Part shown: in pieces, positions 8,793-16,133 of the stretch | Layout of the letters: the number at the start of each line of letters is the position of its first letter | Numbering within the stretch: position 1 is the first letter of the stretch | Source: Streptomyces sp. CBMA152 | GTDB lineage: Bacteria > Actinomycetota > Actinomycetes > Streptomycetales > Streptomycetaceae | Length of the DNA: 64,000 bases | Assembly: GCF_014596475.1 (NCBI RefSeq) | Contig: NZ_MECJ01000011.1 | Location: 62,001 to 126,000, forward strand | Reading direction: 5' to 3' | Position numbers and translations under genes: made by a program | The notes under the pieces: generated by a model | Told to the model about the DNA's origin: nothing | The model's database searches: none | The model's input: only the letters and a program-made list of their open reading frames with translations

Positions 8793-9236
8793 TCAGGAGC
8801 CAAGGCCGTTCAGAGCACGCTGCCCGGCCCGCATGGCCAAGGAGTGGTTGAGACGGAACAGTGGCCGTGCCAGGGGCATCCAGCGTCGCAGTGCGGCCTT
8901 GCGGACCACGACGTGCTCGGTGAAGTGGGCCATGCAGCCGTGCGGTTCGCCTGGCTCCACGGCCCAGCGGACGCTGCCCGTGATGTCACCGTCGAGCGTC
9001 GCTTCCAGGACGCGCTCGATCGAGTCCTCGACGACCGCCGTCAGACGGGTCGTCAGTGAGTAGGGAAGGGTGGACCTGATGACCAACTCGCATTCCCGTT
9101 CGCCGGCCCGCCTCACGGAACGGATGCTCGGCCACCACGTGGCGTAGTCCCCGACGTCGGCGAGTTTCGCGTACATCGCGTCCGGCGGGAGCGGTGCCTT
9201 CCAGCGGCCGGTGAGGCGGATGTCGTGACGGTTCAC
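8793..9236 (-). CDS. SRPBCC family (polyketide cyclase/dehydrase-like) protein
   Basis: A 147-residue single-domain helix-grip protein. It has the N-terminal beta-strand RHDIRLTGRWKAPLPPDAMY, the typical WWPSIRSVRRAGE segment and a long C-terminal helix (RPLFRLNHSLAMRAGQRAL). This fold binds hydrophobic ligands, including aromatic polyketides and lipids. The GTG start is preceded by GGGAGGA and overlaps the stop of the upstream ABC permease (GTGA), so it is translationally coupled and last in the four-gene operon. A role in handling an isoprenoid made by the first gene is inference. Confidence 0.85.
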   Translation of the reverse strand: MNRHDIRLTGRWKAPLPPDAMYAKLADVGDYATWWPSIRSVRRAGERECELVIRSTLPYSLTTRLTAVVEDSIERVLEATLDGDITGSVRWAVEPGEPHGCMAHFTEHVVVRKAALRRWMPLARPLFRLNHSLAMRAGQRALNGLGS

Positions 9237-10033
9237 ACGGTCCTCCCGTTCGGCAGTGGGACACGAGGAGCGGGCAGGTGGCTGCGGGTCCGGGCGAAGA
9301 ATGCGACCGTGCCGAGCAGCCACATCGCGAGGAACCAGGCGGGGCCGAGCAGCAGATGACCGTACGGAGTGTCCGTGGACGTGAACCCGGCCGTGAAACC
9401 GACCTGTGTGGGGCCGTATGAGGGAAGGAACTGGAGCCCGCCCCTGTCCGCCGCCCGGTTGCTGATGGGGTTCTGCAGCATGGTGTCGAGCAGGCTGGCC
9501 ATGATGATGACGAAGAGACCGGCCAGTTCGTTGCGCAGGAACGCGCCGAGCAGGATGCCGATTCCGCCGTAGCTGAGGGCGGCGGTGAACAGGCCGAGGG
9601 CGAGGACGAGGAGCCGGACCGGATCCCAGTACCAGCACACCACGGCGGTGGCGTACGCGGCGATGAGTGCGGACGCGGTGGTCATCGCGATGACCTTGGC
9701 CACCAGGAGACAGGCGCGTGAGTATCCGGCGAGCGCGAGTCTGCGGTCGAAGGCGAGGGCTTTGAAGGTGGTCATGAACATCATGAACCCGACGATGAGC
9801 GTCACCGTGTTGATGGCCCCGGACACCATGGTCAGGTGATTGCCATTGACGGTCACGGTGCGTCCGGTCGCACGCAGCACGAAGCTCACGGGTTCGGGGG
9901 TGACGAACCAGTGCTCCAGCGTCAGCCAGAGCGGGATGTAGACGACGATCAGCACAAGAGCCAGCCGATTGCGGGCGTGTTCGAGCAGCGCGAAGCCGAC
10001 GCCCGTGCGGAACGCTTCCCACACCCGGCTCAC
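9233..10033 (-). CDS. ABC transporter permease (ABC-2 type)
   Basis: A 266-residue integral membrane protein with about six hydrophobic segments (for example LALVLIVVYIPLWLTLEHWF near residue 20 and TLIVGFMMFMTTF near residue 80). There is an extracytoplasmic loop after the first helix. The GTG at 10033 overlaps the ATPase stop (GTGA), and its own stop overlaps the SRPBCC start. With the ATPase it should form an exporter. The cargo is unknown, but the operon begins with a prenyl diphosphate synthase. Confidence 0.85.
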   Translation of the reverse strand: MSRVWEAFRTGVGFALLEHARNRLALVLIVVYIPLWLTLEHWFVTPEPVSFVLRATGRTVTVNGNHLTMVSGAINTVTLIVGFMMFMTTFKALAFDRRLALAGYSRACLLVAKVIAMTTASALIAAYATAVVCWYWDPVRLLVLALGLFTAALSYGGIGILLGAFLRNELAGLFVIIMASLLDTMLQNPISNRAADRGGLQFLPSYGPTQVGFTAGFTSTDTPYGHLLLGPAWFLAMWLLGTVAFFARTRSHLPAPRVPLPNGRTV

Positions 10034-10683
10034 CGCACGGCTCCCCGAGCGCCGACCGGGCGGCCCTCCTCGTGCCACAGCGTCGTCACGCCGTCCCGCA
10101 ACCGGTGGACGACGTCGAGGCGTTGGGTGTCCCAGGCCAGGTGCGACACCACGAGGATGCAGCGGCCCCGGTCGCGCAGCCGGGCCGCGACGTCCCAGAA
10201 CTGCACGTACGTCTCCCAGTCGAAGCCCTGGTACGGCTCGTCGAGCAGCAGCACGTGAGGGTCGTGCAGGAGCGCCAGGGTGAGGTTCAGTTTCTGCCGG
10301 GTTCCTCCGCTGAGCTGCTCCACGCGCGTATGCCGGTACTCGGCGAAGTGCAACTCCTCCAACAGCTCCTCGGCGCGGCCGGTGCCCTCCAGCCGGTAGG
10401 CGGTCCGGAACCAGCGCAGATGCTGGTCGACGGTGAGCGCGTCGTTGAGCACCGCCTCCTGCGGGCAGTACCCCAGCGAACCGTGGCGCTCCACTTCGCC
10501 CGCGTCGGCGGCGATCTGCCCGCACAGCACGCGCAGCAGGGTGCTCTTGCCCGAGCCGTTCTCCCCCACGACCCCCGTCAGAGTGCCCGGTTCGAGGCGG
10601 AACGAGACCCCCTTCAGGACGCGCCGTGACCGGTAGGCCTTGTGTACGTCGTGCACGCGCAGGGTGTACGGGGTGGGCGGCAC
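10030..10683 (-). CDS. ABC transporter ATP-binding protein
   Basis: A 217-residue ATPase. Walker A is GENGSGKST (residues about 39-47), the Q-loop is YCPQEA, the signature is LSGGTRQKLNL, Walker B is HVLLLDEPYQGFD and the H-loop is VVSHLAWD. It lacks an extra C-terminal domain. The GTG start has a GGAGGAG site 8 nt upstream. It is the second gene of the operon, 87 bp after the polyprenyl synthase, and partners with the permease it overlaps. Confidence 0.92.
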   Translation of the reverse strand: MPPTPYTLRVHDVHKAYRSRRVLKGVSFRLEPGTLTGVVGENGSGKSTLLRVLCGQIAADAGEVERHGSLGYCPQEAVLNDALTVDQHLRWFRTAYRLEGTGRAEELLEELHFAEYRHTRVEQLSGGTRQKLNLTLALLHDPHVLLLDEPYQGFDWETYVQFWDVAARLRDRGRCILVVSHLAWDTQRLDVVHRLRDGVTTLWHEEGRPVGARGAVR

Positions 10684-10770
10684 GGTGGGTCTCCTCCTCG
10701 TGCGCGGGACGGCGCGCGGGTTCGTGCAGGGCTGTCCCGTTTCGTACAGAGCTCTTCCGTGTTTTCCGTG

Positions 10771-11838
10771 TCAACGTCTGCGGCGCGACAGACAGTCGAT
10801 GAGCGCCTGCCATTGCTGCCGGACGCTTTCCGGGTTGCCCACCTCGTCCAGTGCGGCGAGGGCCGACGCCACGTGGTGGCCTGCCGCCTCCTTGGCCAGC
10901 TCACGGCATCCCGTCGCCTCCAACAGGCGCATGACTTCTGGGATTTGGGCCGGGGACAGCGGTGCCGAGTCGAGCAGGTCGGCGACGCGCAGGCCGTCGG
11001 CGGTGCCCGAGCCGGCGGCGAGGACCAGCGGCAGCGTCTTCTTGCCGCGGAGCAGATCCGCGCCGACGGGTTTTCCGGTGAGCGAGCTGTCACCCCACAG
11101 ACCGAGCACGTCGTCGAAGATCTGGAACGCCACGCCGAGGTCGCTTCCCGCCGCCCGCAGGGCGCGCACCATGTGCGGCGGCGCGTCCGCCAGCACGGCG
11201 CCGAGGGCCGCGGCACAGCCGAAGAGCGCACCGGTCTTGCCGCGCGCCATCCGCACGTACTGGCTCTGGGACGTCTCCCGCGGCGGCCGGTGTTCCAGGG
11301 CGAGGTCCTCCGCCTGGCCGTACACCATCTGCTCCGCGGCGACGGCGAGCTCTTCCGTGGCCGCGTGGGCACCCGGCACCTGGGCCCGGACGACCGTGGC
11401 CACGGCCTGGACGATGAGCGCGTCCCCGGCGAGCACGGCGGCGCCGGTGCCGAATCGGGCCCATGCGGCGGTTTTGCCCCGCCGCTCGGCGTCGCCGTCC
11501 ATGACGTCGTCGTGGAGCAGGGAGAGCTGATGCACGAGTTCCACGGCCGTACCGGCCACGGCGGCGAACCGCTCCGGCGCGCCGACGGAGCGGACCGACA
11601 GCAGGGCGAGCGCCGCCCGGACCCGCTTGCCCGCCCGGGACACCGGCGCCGGGGAGTCGCCGGTGTCCCACCCCAGGTGGTAGCGGCACACCGTGGCCAC
11701 GGACGGGTGCAACCGGTCCACGGCCGCGCGCAGCGTGGGCTCGACGAGCTCCGTCCCACGCTGCAGGAGCTCCTCGCCTTCCGCCCTGGTCCCGGACCCG
11801 TCCAGCAGGCCGACGCCGTGCGGCGGAATATGTGTCAT
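10771..11838 (-). CDS. polyprenyl diphosphate synthase family protein
   Basis: A 355-residue all-alpha isoprenyl diphosphate synthase. GKRVRAALALL precedes the first aspartate-rich motif LLHDDVMDGD (Asp110, Asp111, Asp114), and the second motif is FQIFDDVLGLWGD. A KKTLPLVLA segment follows as in the family. It condenses IPP with allylic diphosphates; product length cannot be read reliably from sequence. The ATG at 11838 has AAGGG upstream. It heads an operon with ABC transporter genes and an SRPBCC protein, suggesting an isoprenoid product that is made and then exported or transferred. Confidence 0.9.
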   Translation of the reverse strand: MTHIPPHGVGLLDGSGTRAEGEELLQRGTELVEPTLRAAVDRLHPSVATVCRYHLGWDTGDSPAPVSRAGKRVRAALALLSVRSVGAPERFAAVAGTAVELVHQLSLLHDDVMDGDAERRGKTAAWARFGTGAAVLAGDALIVQAVATVVRAQVPGAHAATEELAVAAEQMVYGQAEDLALEHRPPRETSQSQYVRMARGKTGALFGCAAALGAVLADAPPHMVRALRAAGSDLGVAFQIFDDVLGLWGDSSLTGKPVGADLLRGKKTLPLVLAAGSGTADGLRVADLLDSAPLSPAQIPEVMRLLEATGCRELAKEAAGHHVASALAALDEVGNPESVRQQWQALIDCLSRRRR

Positions 11839-12082
11839 CGAACCCTTGCCCCGTCCAGTGGTCCCTCGTGATCGCCTCGGCCCCTCGGCTCGCATAACGA
11901 CGGCGACGATCACGGGTTGCGGCCCGGGGCGGCAGGATCGGGTCATCCCACGATCACCACACACGCGATGACGGCAGGGTCACCCGTTCGAGGGGGCCGG
12001 GTGGCTCCCGAGGGGAGGGTGGCCAAGAGTGGGCCGGGAGTGGGGGTGACTTGGAGCCCGTCTACTGATGAGGAGGCGCGTC

Positions 12083-12460
12083 ATGCGCCGTTGCGCCACC
12101 GTCGTCGCGATCGCCCTGTGCGGGGCAGTCGCCGCGGGAACCACGGGACCTGCCTTTGCGGCCGCCACGCCCGAGCCCCCGCCCACAGGCGGGAATTCGC
12201 TGAGGCAGGACCGCCGGGACGGCGACGACGACAAGACCGAGCTGGCGACGTGGATGGCCGAGCTGGACAAGCTCATCGCGGACGAGAAGAAGGACATGGA
12301 GGCGGACGTCAAGGACGCCAAGAAAGACGCCGAGGAAGCCAAGGACGACGCGCAGAAAGAGATCGCGGAATTCAAGAAGGAGATCGACGCACTCCGGAAG
12401 GAGTTTGCCGACCTGATCAAGCAGCTGACGCCGAACGCGGCGGTACCGCCGAAGCCCTGA
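12083..12460 (+). CDS. small secreted, highly charged coiled-coil protein
   Basis: A 125-residue protein of unknown function. The ATG at 12083 follows an ideal AGGAGG at 6-nt spacing. A Sec signal peptide (CATVVAIALCGAVAAGTTGPAFA) ends near residue 27. A short Pro/Gly linker follows, then an almost uninterrupted amphipathic Lys/Glu/Asp helix (DMEADVKDAKKDAEEAKDDA), a probable exported coiled coil. It has no cysteines after the signal peptide. It is divergent from the prenyl synthase operon across 244 bp. A structural or scaffold role outside the membrane is only a guess. Confidence 0.75.
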   Translation: MRRCATVVAIALCGAVAAGTTGPAFAAATPEPPPTGGNSLRQDRRDGDDDKTELATWMAELDKLIADEKKDMEADVKDAKKDAEEAKDDAQKEIAEFKKEIDALRKEFADLIKQLTPNAAVPPKP

Positions 12461-12605
12461 ACCCCGAGCCCGCACGCCGCGGCCTGACCGCCCGCAGGTC
12501 TGGTACGTCAGGAGACTGCAGATATGGGCGTGTCCGGTGAGTCCCGGCGGACCTGTTGGGCATCGTCTACTCGTACGGCGGTGAGCCAGACGGGTCGGAG
12601 GCGGC

Positions 12606-13652
12606 ATGTCCTCTGGGGATGCGGGAGAGCGGGGAGCGATGTTGAGGGTGCGGCGGTGGGTGGCTGGTCTGGCCGCGACGGTTGCTGTCACGGGCGCTGC
12701 CACGGCGGTCGCCATGGTTCCGGCGCAGGGATCTGCTGCGCATACGCAACGGGCGACAGTGGCGATGGACGGGGGACGGCAGTCCTCGGGAGGTGCCCGG
12801 CTCCCGCTGGCGATCGCTCATCGGGCCGGTACCGCGGACTTCCCGGAGAACACCGTGCGGGCGATCGACGGAGCGCTGGCCCACAAGGTGGACATGATGT
12901 GGCTGAGTGTGCAGGTGAGCCGGGATGGTGTCCCTGTTCTCTACCGGCCCGCCGACCTCGCCGCGCTCACCGACGGCTCGGGCAGCGTCGCGGACATGGA
13001 CGCCGCGGAACTCACGCGTCTGAACGCCGGCTACCAGTTCAAGAACACTGCGGGCGAGTATCCCTACCGGGAGCATCCCACCCCGATGCCCACGCTGGAG
13101 GAGGCTCTGCGGCGTATCCCGCAGCGGATGGGCGTACTGCTGGACATGAAGTCGCCCGACCCCCACACCCTGGCGCCCGCGATCGCCAAAACACTCGACG
13201 CTCTGCAGAGCGAGGGACGCGGGGAGTGGCAGCGGGTGCGTTTCTACTCCACCGAGAAGCGCAACCTCGATGCCATCGCCACCTACCCCCGGGCGCAGCT
13301 GTTCGAGGAACGTGACACCACCCGCACACGCCTGGTCACCTCACGTCTGACCGGCGACTGCGTCGATGCACCCCGGTCGGGAACATGGGCCGCGTTCGAG
13401 TTGCGCCGTGATGTGACGGTGACGGAGAAGTTCACCCTGGGCGAGGGCCGCAGCCCCGTCAAGGCCCTGATGTGGGACCGAACCACCTCGGCCTGCTTCC
13501 ACACCCACCCCTCGGTCAAGACCGTACTGATCGGCATCGACACCAAGAACGACTACGCAACCGCCACGAGACTGGGCGCCTACGCCGTCCTGGCCGACTC
13601 CCCCGAGCGAATGATGAGGATCAAGAACGAGGCGGCGGCGGCACCTCGCTGA
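12606..13652 (+). CDS. secreted glycerophosphodiester phosphodiesterase-like protein, catalytically degenerate
   Basis: A 348-residue protein with a Sec signal (LAATVAVTGAATAVAM) followed by a GDPD-like barrel. IAHRAGTADFPENTVRAIDG matches the opening HRG...PENT motif with Ala for Gly. The later metal-binding ExD and HD motifs are absent: the corresponding parts read MMWLSVQVSRDG and VLYRPADL. GVLLDMKSP stands where LEIK is usual. It is probably inactive or altered in chemistry. The ATG at 12606 has GGAGG 4 nt upstream; the ATG at 12639 is an alternative that would shorten the N-region. Confidence 0.75.
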   Translation: MSSGDAGERGAMLRVRRWVAGLAATVAVTGAATAVAMVPAQGSAAHTQRATVAMDGGRQSSGGARLPLAIAHRAGTADFPENTVRAIDGALAHKVDMMWLSVQVSRDGVPVLYRPADLAALTDGSGSVADMDAAELTRLNAGYQFKNTAGEYPYREHPTPMPTLEEALRRIPQRMGVLLDMKSPDPHTLAPAIAKTLDALQSEGRGEWQRVRFYSTEKRNLDAIATYPRAQLFEERDTTRTRLVTSRLTGDCVDAPRSGTWAAFELRRDVTVTEKFTLGEGRSPVKALMWDRTTSACFHTHPSVKTVLIGIDTKNDYATATRLGAYAVLADSPERMMRIKNEAAAAPR

Positions 13653-13853
13653 CGCGTCGGCAACACACCCGAGTTCACCAACAGGCCTACCGTCGGCAAA
13701 CGCGTTTCGGCCACGCCAGCGCTGGGGTGATCTCGCTCTACCGCCGGCGCCCGCTTACGAAGGCGGCCCGCGGATCCTCGATGCGGACCTGCCCTGGGGG
13801 GGACAACGGGTCGATGAATACAGCCGGTTGGGGCACCTCCAGCAGGAGGTCTG

Positions 13854-13872
13854 GTGCAGCGCCGCGTTGATC
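13854..13872. repeat. 19-bp repeat copy 1, probable IS tip
   Basis: GTGCAGCGCCGCGTTGATC, identical to and in the same orientation as 15312-15330. It lies 10 bp outside the end of a transposase remnant, where a terminal inverted repeat would be expected. Confidence 0.65.
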
Positions 13873-13882
13873 CTTCGGGGGT

Positions 13883-14000
13883 TCATGCGGCCTTGAGTGG
13901 GCTGACGTCGTAGGTCCAGCGGTGGGGGCTTGGCGTCGTGTTCGTCGTAGGCCATGACTAAAGTGGCGCTCGACGATGCCGGTGAAGGGAACCCCACGCC
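13883..14000 (-). pseudogene. transposase C-terminal remnant (IS630-like)
   Basis: Minus-strand frames show YDEHDAKP, then, after a one-base shift near 13924, HRWTYDVSPLKAA followed by TGA at 13883-13885. This resembles the C-terminal end of IS630-family transposases (a TYDG.PLKAA type ending). The rest of the transposase is missing, and the remainder of 13653-14106 holds no other gene I can support. The frameshift and truncation make it a remnant. The family assignment is from memory of family endings. Confidence 0.5.
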
Positions 14001-14106
14001 GCACGACATAGTCCCGGCGGATGACTCCGGTACCTCGCGGGGGCTACGAACGACACACATCTATGGGCTGATTCGATACGGAGCCGCGGAACCTAGCGTC
14101 GATCTC

Positions 14107-15312
14107 ATGAAACGCAATCGCCGTATCAGCGCCGTCGCGGCGCTGGCGCTCGCCGCCCTCGTCACCGGAACCGGCGCCGGGTTCGCCGCCACGACCACAC
14201 CGTCGGCCACACCGGTGGCCACGCACGCGTTCGACACCGCACCGGCCACGGCCACCGCGCCCACGCGGTCCTTCCACGGCACGCTCCCCGCGCCGACCGG
14301 CCCCTACGCCGCCGGCGAGGACGTCATCCACCTCACCGACACGAGCCGCCCCGACCCGTGGGTGCCGTCATCCGGCCCCCGCCAACTGACCGTCACGATG
14401 GTCTACCCGGCCGTCCCCGGGACCGGGACTCGGGCCCCTTACATGACCCTCGGCGAGGCAGCCGGAGTCCTCCAGCACCGGAAGATACAGGCGAGCTCCG
14501 GCATCACCCCCCAGACCCTTTCCAGCGTCACCACTCACGCCTTCGACGACGCGCGGCCGCAGCACGGCAAGTATCCGCTGGTGGTCCTCTCAGCCGCGGC
14601 CGAGAACCCGCGCATGACGCTCACCTCGCTCGCGACCGACCTGGCCAGTCACGGCTACGTCGTCGCACTCGTCGGCCACACCTACGAAGACAGCGGCGAG
14701 ACGCTGGCGAACGGCCAGACGCCGCCGTGCGCGATCTGCGATCACCCGGAGCAGATCGACTTCAACTTCGAATCCGCCAGCCGCGCGCGGGACGTGTCCT
14801 TCGTGATCGACCAGTTGACGCATGGCAATACCGCGTGGCGCCTGGCACACCTCATCGACAAGCACGAGATCGGCATGGCCGGACACTCCCTCGGCGGAGC
14901 TGCGGCCGCCGCCACGATGATCGCCGACCCGCGCGTACGGGCCGGAGTGGACATGGACGGCGCCTTCTTCCCGGCCCCGATGCCCGGCCAGATCAACCGG
15001 CCGTTCCTCATGCTGGGTCGAGCCGACCACTCGCCCGGCGACCACGACACCACATGGGAGCAGGCATGGGCCGCCCTCGGCGGCTACAAGAAGTGGCTGA
15101 CGGTCTCCGGCGCCGACCACTTCAGCTTCGCCGACCAAGACGTGCTTCAGGAGCAGGCCGGCTTCCCGACGCCGCCCCTCTCCCCGGAACGCGGGGTGGC
15201 GATCACCCGCGAGTACGTGACAGCGTTCTTCGACCAGACGCTGAAGGGGATCCACAGTCCGCTGCTGGACGGCCCCTCGCCGAACAATCCGGAAGTACTC
15301 TTCCAGCACTAG
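14107..15312 (+). CDS. secreted alpha/beta hydrolase (PAF-acetylhydrolase/dienelactone hydrolase-like)
   Basis: A 401-residue secreted hydrolase. The signal peptide (SAVAALALAALVTGTGAGFA) ends near residue 26. The nucleophile elbow AGHSLGG places Ser261, the acid is probably in GVDMDGAFF, and the His is in SGADHFSFAD. The segment LASHGYVVALVGHTYEDSGE is typical of the family. It probably hydrolyses esters or lipids outside the cell. There is no strong ribosome binding site before the ATG at 14107. A paralogue lies at 48711-49898. It is framed by 19-bp direct repeats and IS remnants. Confidence 0.85.
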   Translation: MKRNRRISAVAALALAALVTGTGAGFAATTTPSATPVATHAFDTAPATATAPTRSFHGTLPAPTGPYAAGEDVIHLTDTSRPDPWVPSSGPRQLTVTMVYPAVPGTGTRAPYMTLGEAAGVLQHRKIQASSGITPQTLSSVTTHAFDDARPQHGKYPLVVLSAAAENPRMTLTSLATDLASHGYVVALVGHTYEDSGETLANGQTPPCAICDHPEQIDFNFESASRARDVSFVIDQLTHGNTAWRLAHLIDKHEIGMAGHSLGGAAAAATMIADPRVRAGVDMDGAFFPAPMPGQINRPFLMLGRADHSPGDHDTTWEQAWAALGGYKKWLTVSGADHFSFADQDVLQEQAGFPTPPLSPERGVAITREYVTAFFDQTLKGIHSPLLDGPSPNNPEVLFQH

Positions 15313-15330
15313 TGCAGCGCCGCGTTGATC
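15312..15330. repeat. 19-bp repeat copy 2, probable IS tip
   Basis: GTGCAGCGCCGCGTTGATC, identical to 13854-13872. It begins at the last base of the hydrolase stop codon. No transposase sequence follows it, so only a tip remains. Confidence 0.65.
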
Positions 15331-15405
15331 GAGCAATAGTCGATACCTGTGGATGTCGAAGCGCCCCGCCAGGTGCAGGCGGGGCGCTGGGTCGTGCGAA
15401 GAGGC

Positions 15406-15795
15406 TCAGATAGCCCAGAGGGTCGGGCCGTCCTGCCCCCTGCTCGCCTCGGTCGGGTAGATGTAGGCGTAGTCGATGTTGCACGGCATGTACCAGCCGG
15501 CGTTGTTGTAGCCGGACTGGGTTATGTCGTTCCAGTTGACCCTGTAGGTGTGCCCGCAGTAGTCGTGCGCCACAGCGTAGAAGCGTTCGTCGGTGGTGGC
15601 GTTGCCGTTGCCGACAACCCAATAGACATGGTTGGTGCCGGAATCGCAGATGTAGTACTCGGCCCCGTAATAGCTGTGATACGTCTGCGTGCACCCGCCG
15701 ATGACGGCGGCACTCGCGGTGCCTGCGGTGCCGACCACTCCGGCGGCTGCCAGTCCGAGCGCGGCGACCGTGCCGGCGATACTCTTGAGACGCAT
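15406..15795 (-). CDS. small secreted cysteine-containing protein
   Basis: A 129-residue protein of unknown function. The Sec signal (TVAALGLAAAGVVGTAGTASA) is cleaved near residue 29, leaving about 100 residues rich in Tyr, Asn and Gly. Four cysteines (GGCTQTY, YYICDSG, HDYCGHTY, YMPCNID) could form two disulfides. The segment ATTDERFYAVAHDYCG resembles STDERMYFNLTSSCYG in the secreted protein at 44116-44508, suggesting a shared family. It is monocistronic. Confidence 0.75.
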   Translation of the reverse strand: MRLKSIAGTVAALGLAAAGVVGTAGTASAAVIGGCTQTYHSYYGAEYYICDSGTNHVYWVVGNGNATTDERFYAVAHDYCGHTYRVNWNDITQSGYNNAGWYMPCNIDYAYIYPTEASRGQDGPTLWAI

Positions 15796-15864
15796 GCGTT
15801 TCCCCCTTCTCGGCAGGCCACGGGCGCGGCCCAGCAGGATGCTAGCGGCGGTGAGTGGTCTGCA

Positions 15865-16115
15865 CTAGCGATGCACGCGTTCGTCCCGTTCGGCGGCCAA
15901 CTCGGCTATGTATTGGCCGACTTCCGTCCCCAGCGCGGCGAGCATGCGCCTGGCGCCGGCTCGACGAGCTCAAACACCATGGCGAGGGCTGCGGCGCAGG
16001 ATCCCGCGCCCTCGGTGACCTTGGTGCGGAGTCCGACCGTGGCGAAGGTGGACTCGATGGGGTTGGTGGTCCGCAGGTGGATCCAGTGCTCGGCGGGGTA
16101 GTCGATCCAGCCCAC
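15865..16115 (-). pseudogene. scrambled IS256 (mutator)-type transposase remnant
   Basis: Minus-strand 16115 to about 15970 encodes YPAEHWIHLRTTNPIESTFA and then RTKVTEGAGSCAAALAMVFE, a clear C-terminal part of an IS256-family transposase. Directly after it, in another frame, 15955-15865 encodes MLAALGTEVGQYIAELAAER, which looks like the N-terminal part of the same family, ending at a stop. The order is therefore C-part then N-part, with the middle gone. It ends just before the GH65 gene. The C-terminal match is firm; the N-terminal one is tentative. Confidence 0.7.
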
Positions 16116-16133
16116 TCCCCCGCCGCGCTCTGC

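Noticed and set aside
13954..14106. A longer N-terminus for the secreted hydrolase
   Set aside because: It would precede the signal peptide with 51 residues translated from the transposase remnant; the signal peptide starts at 14107.
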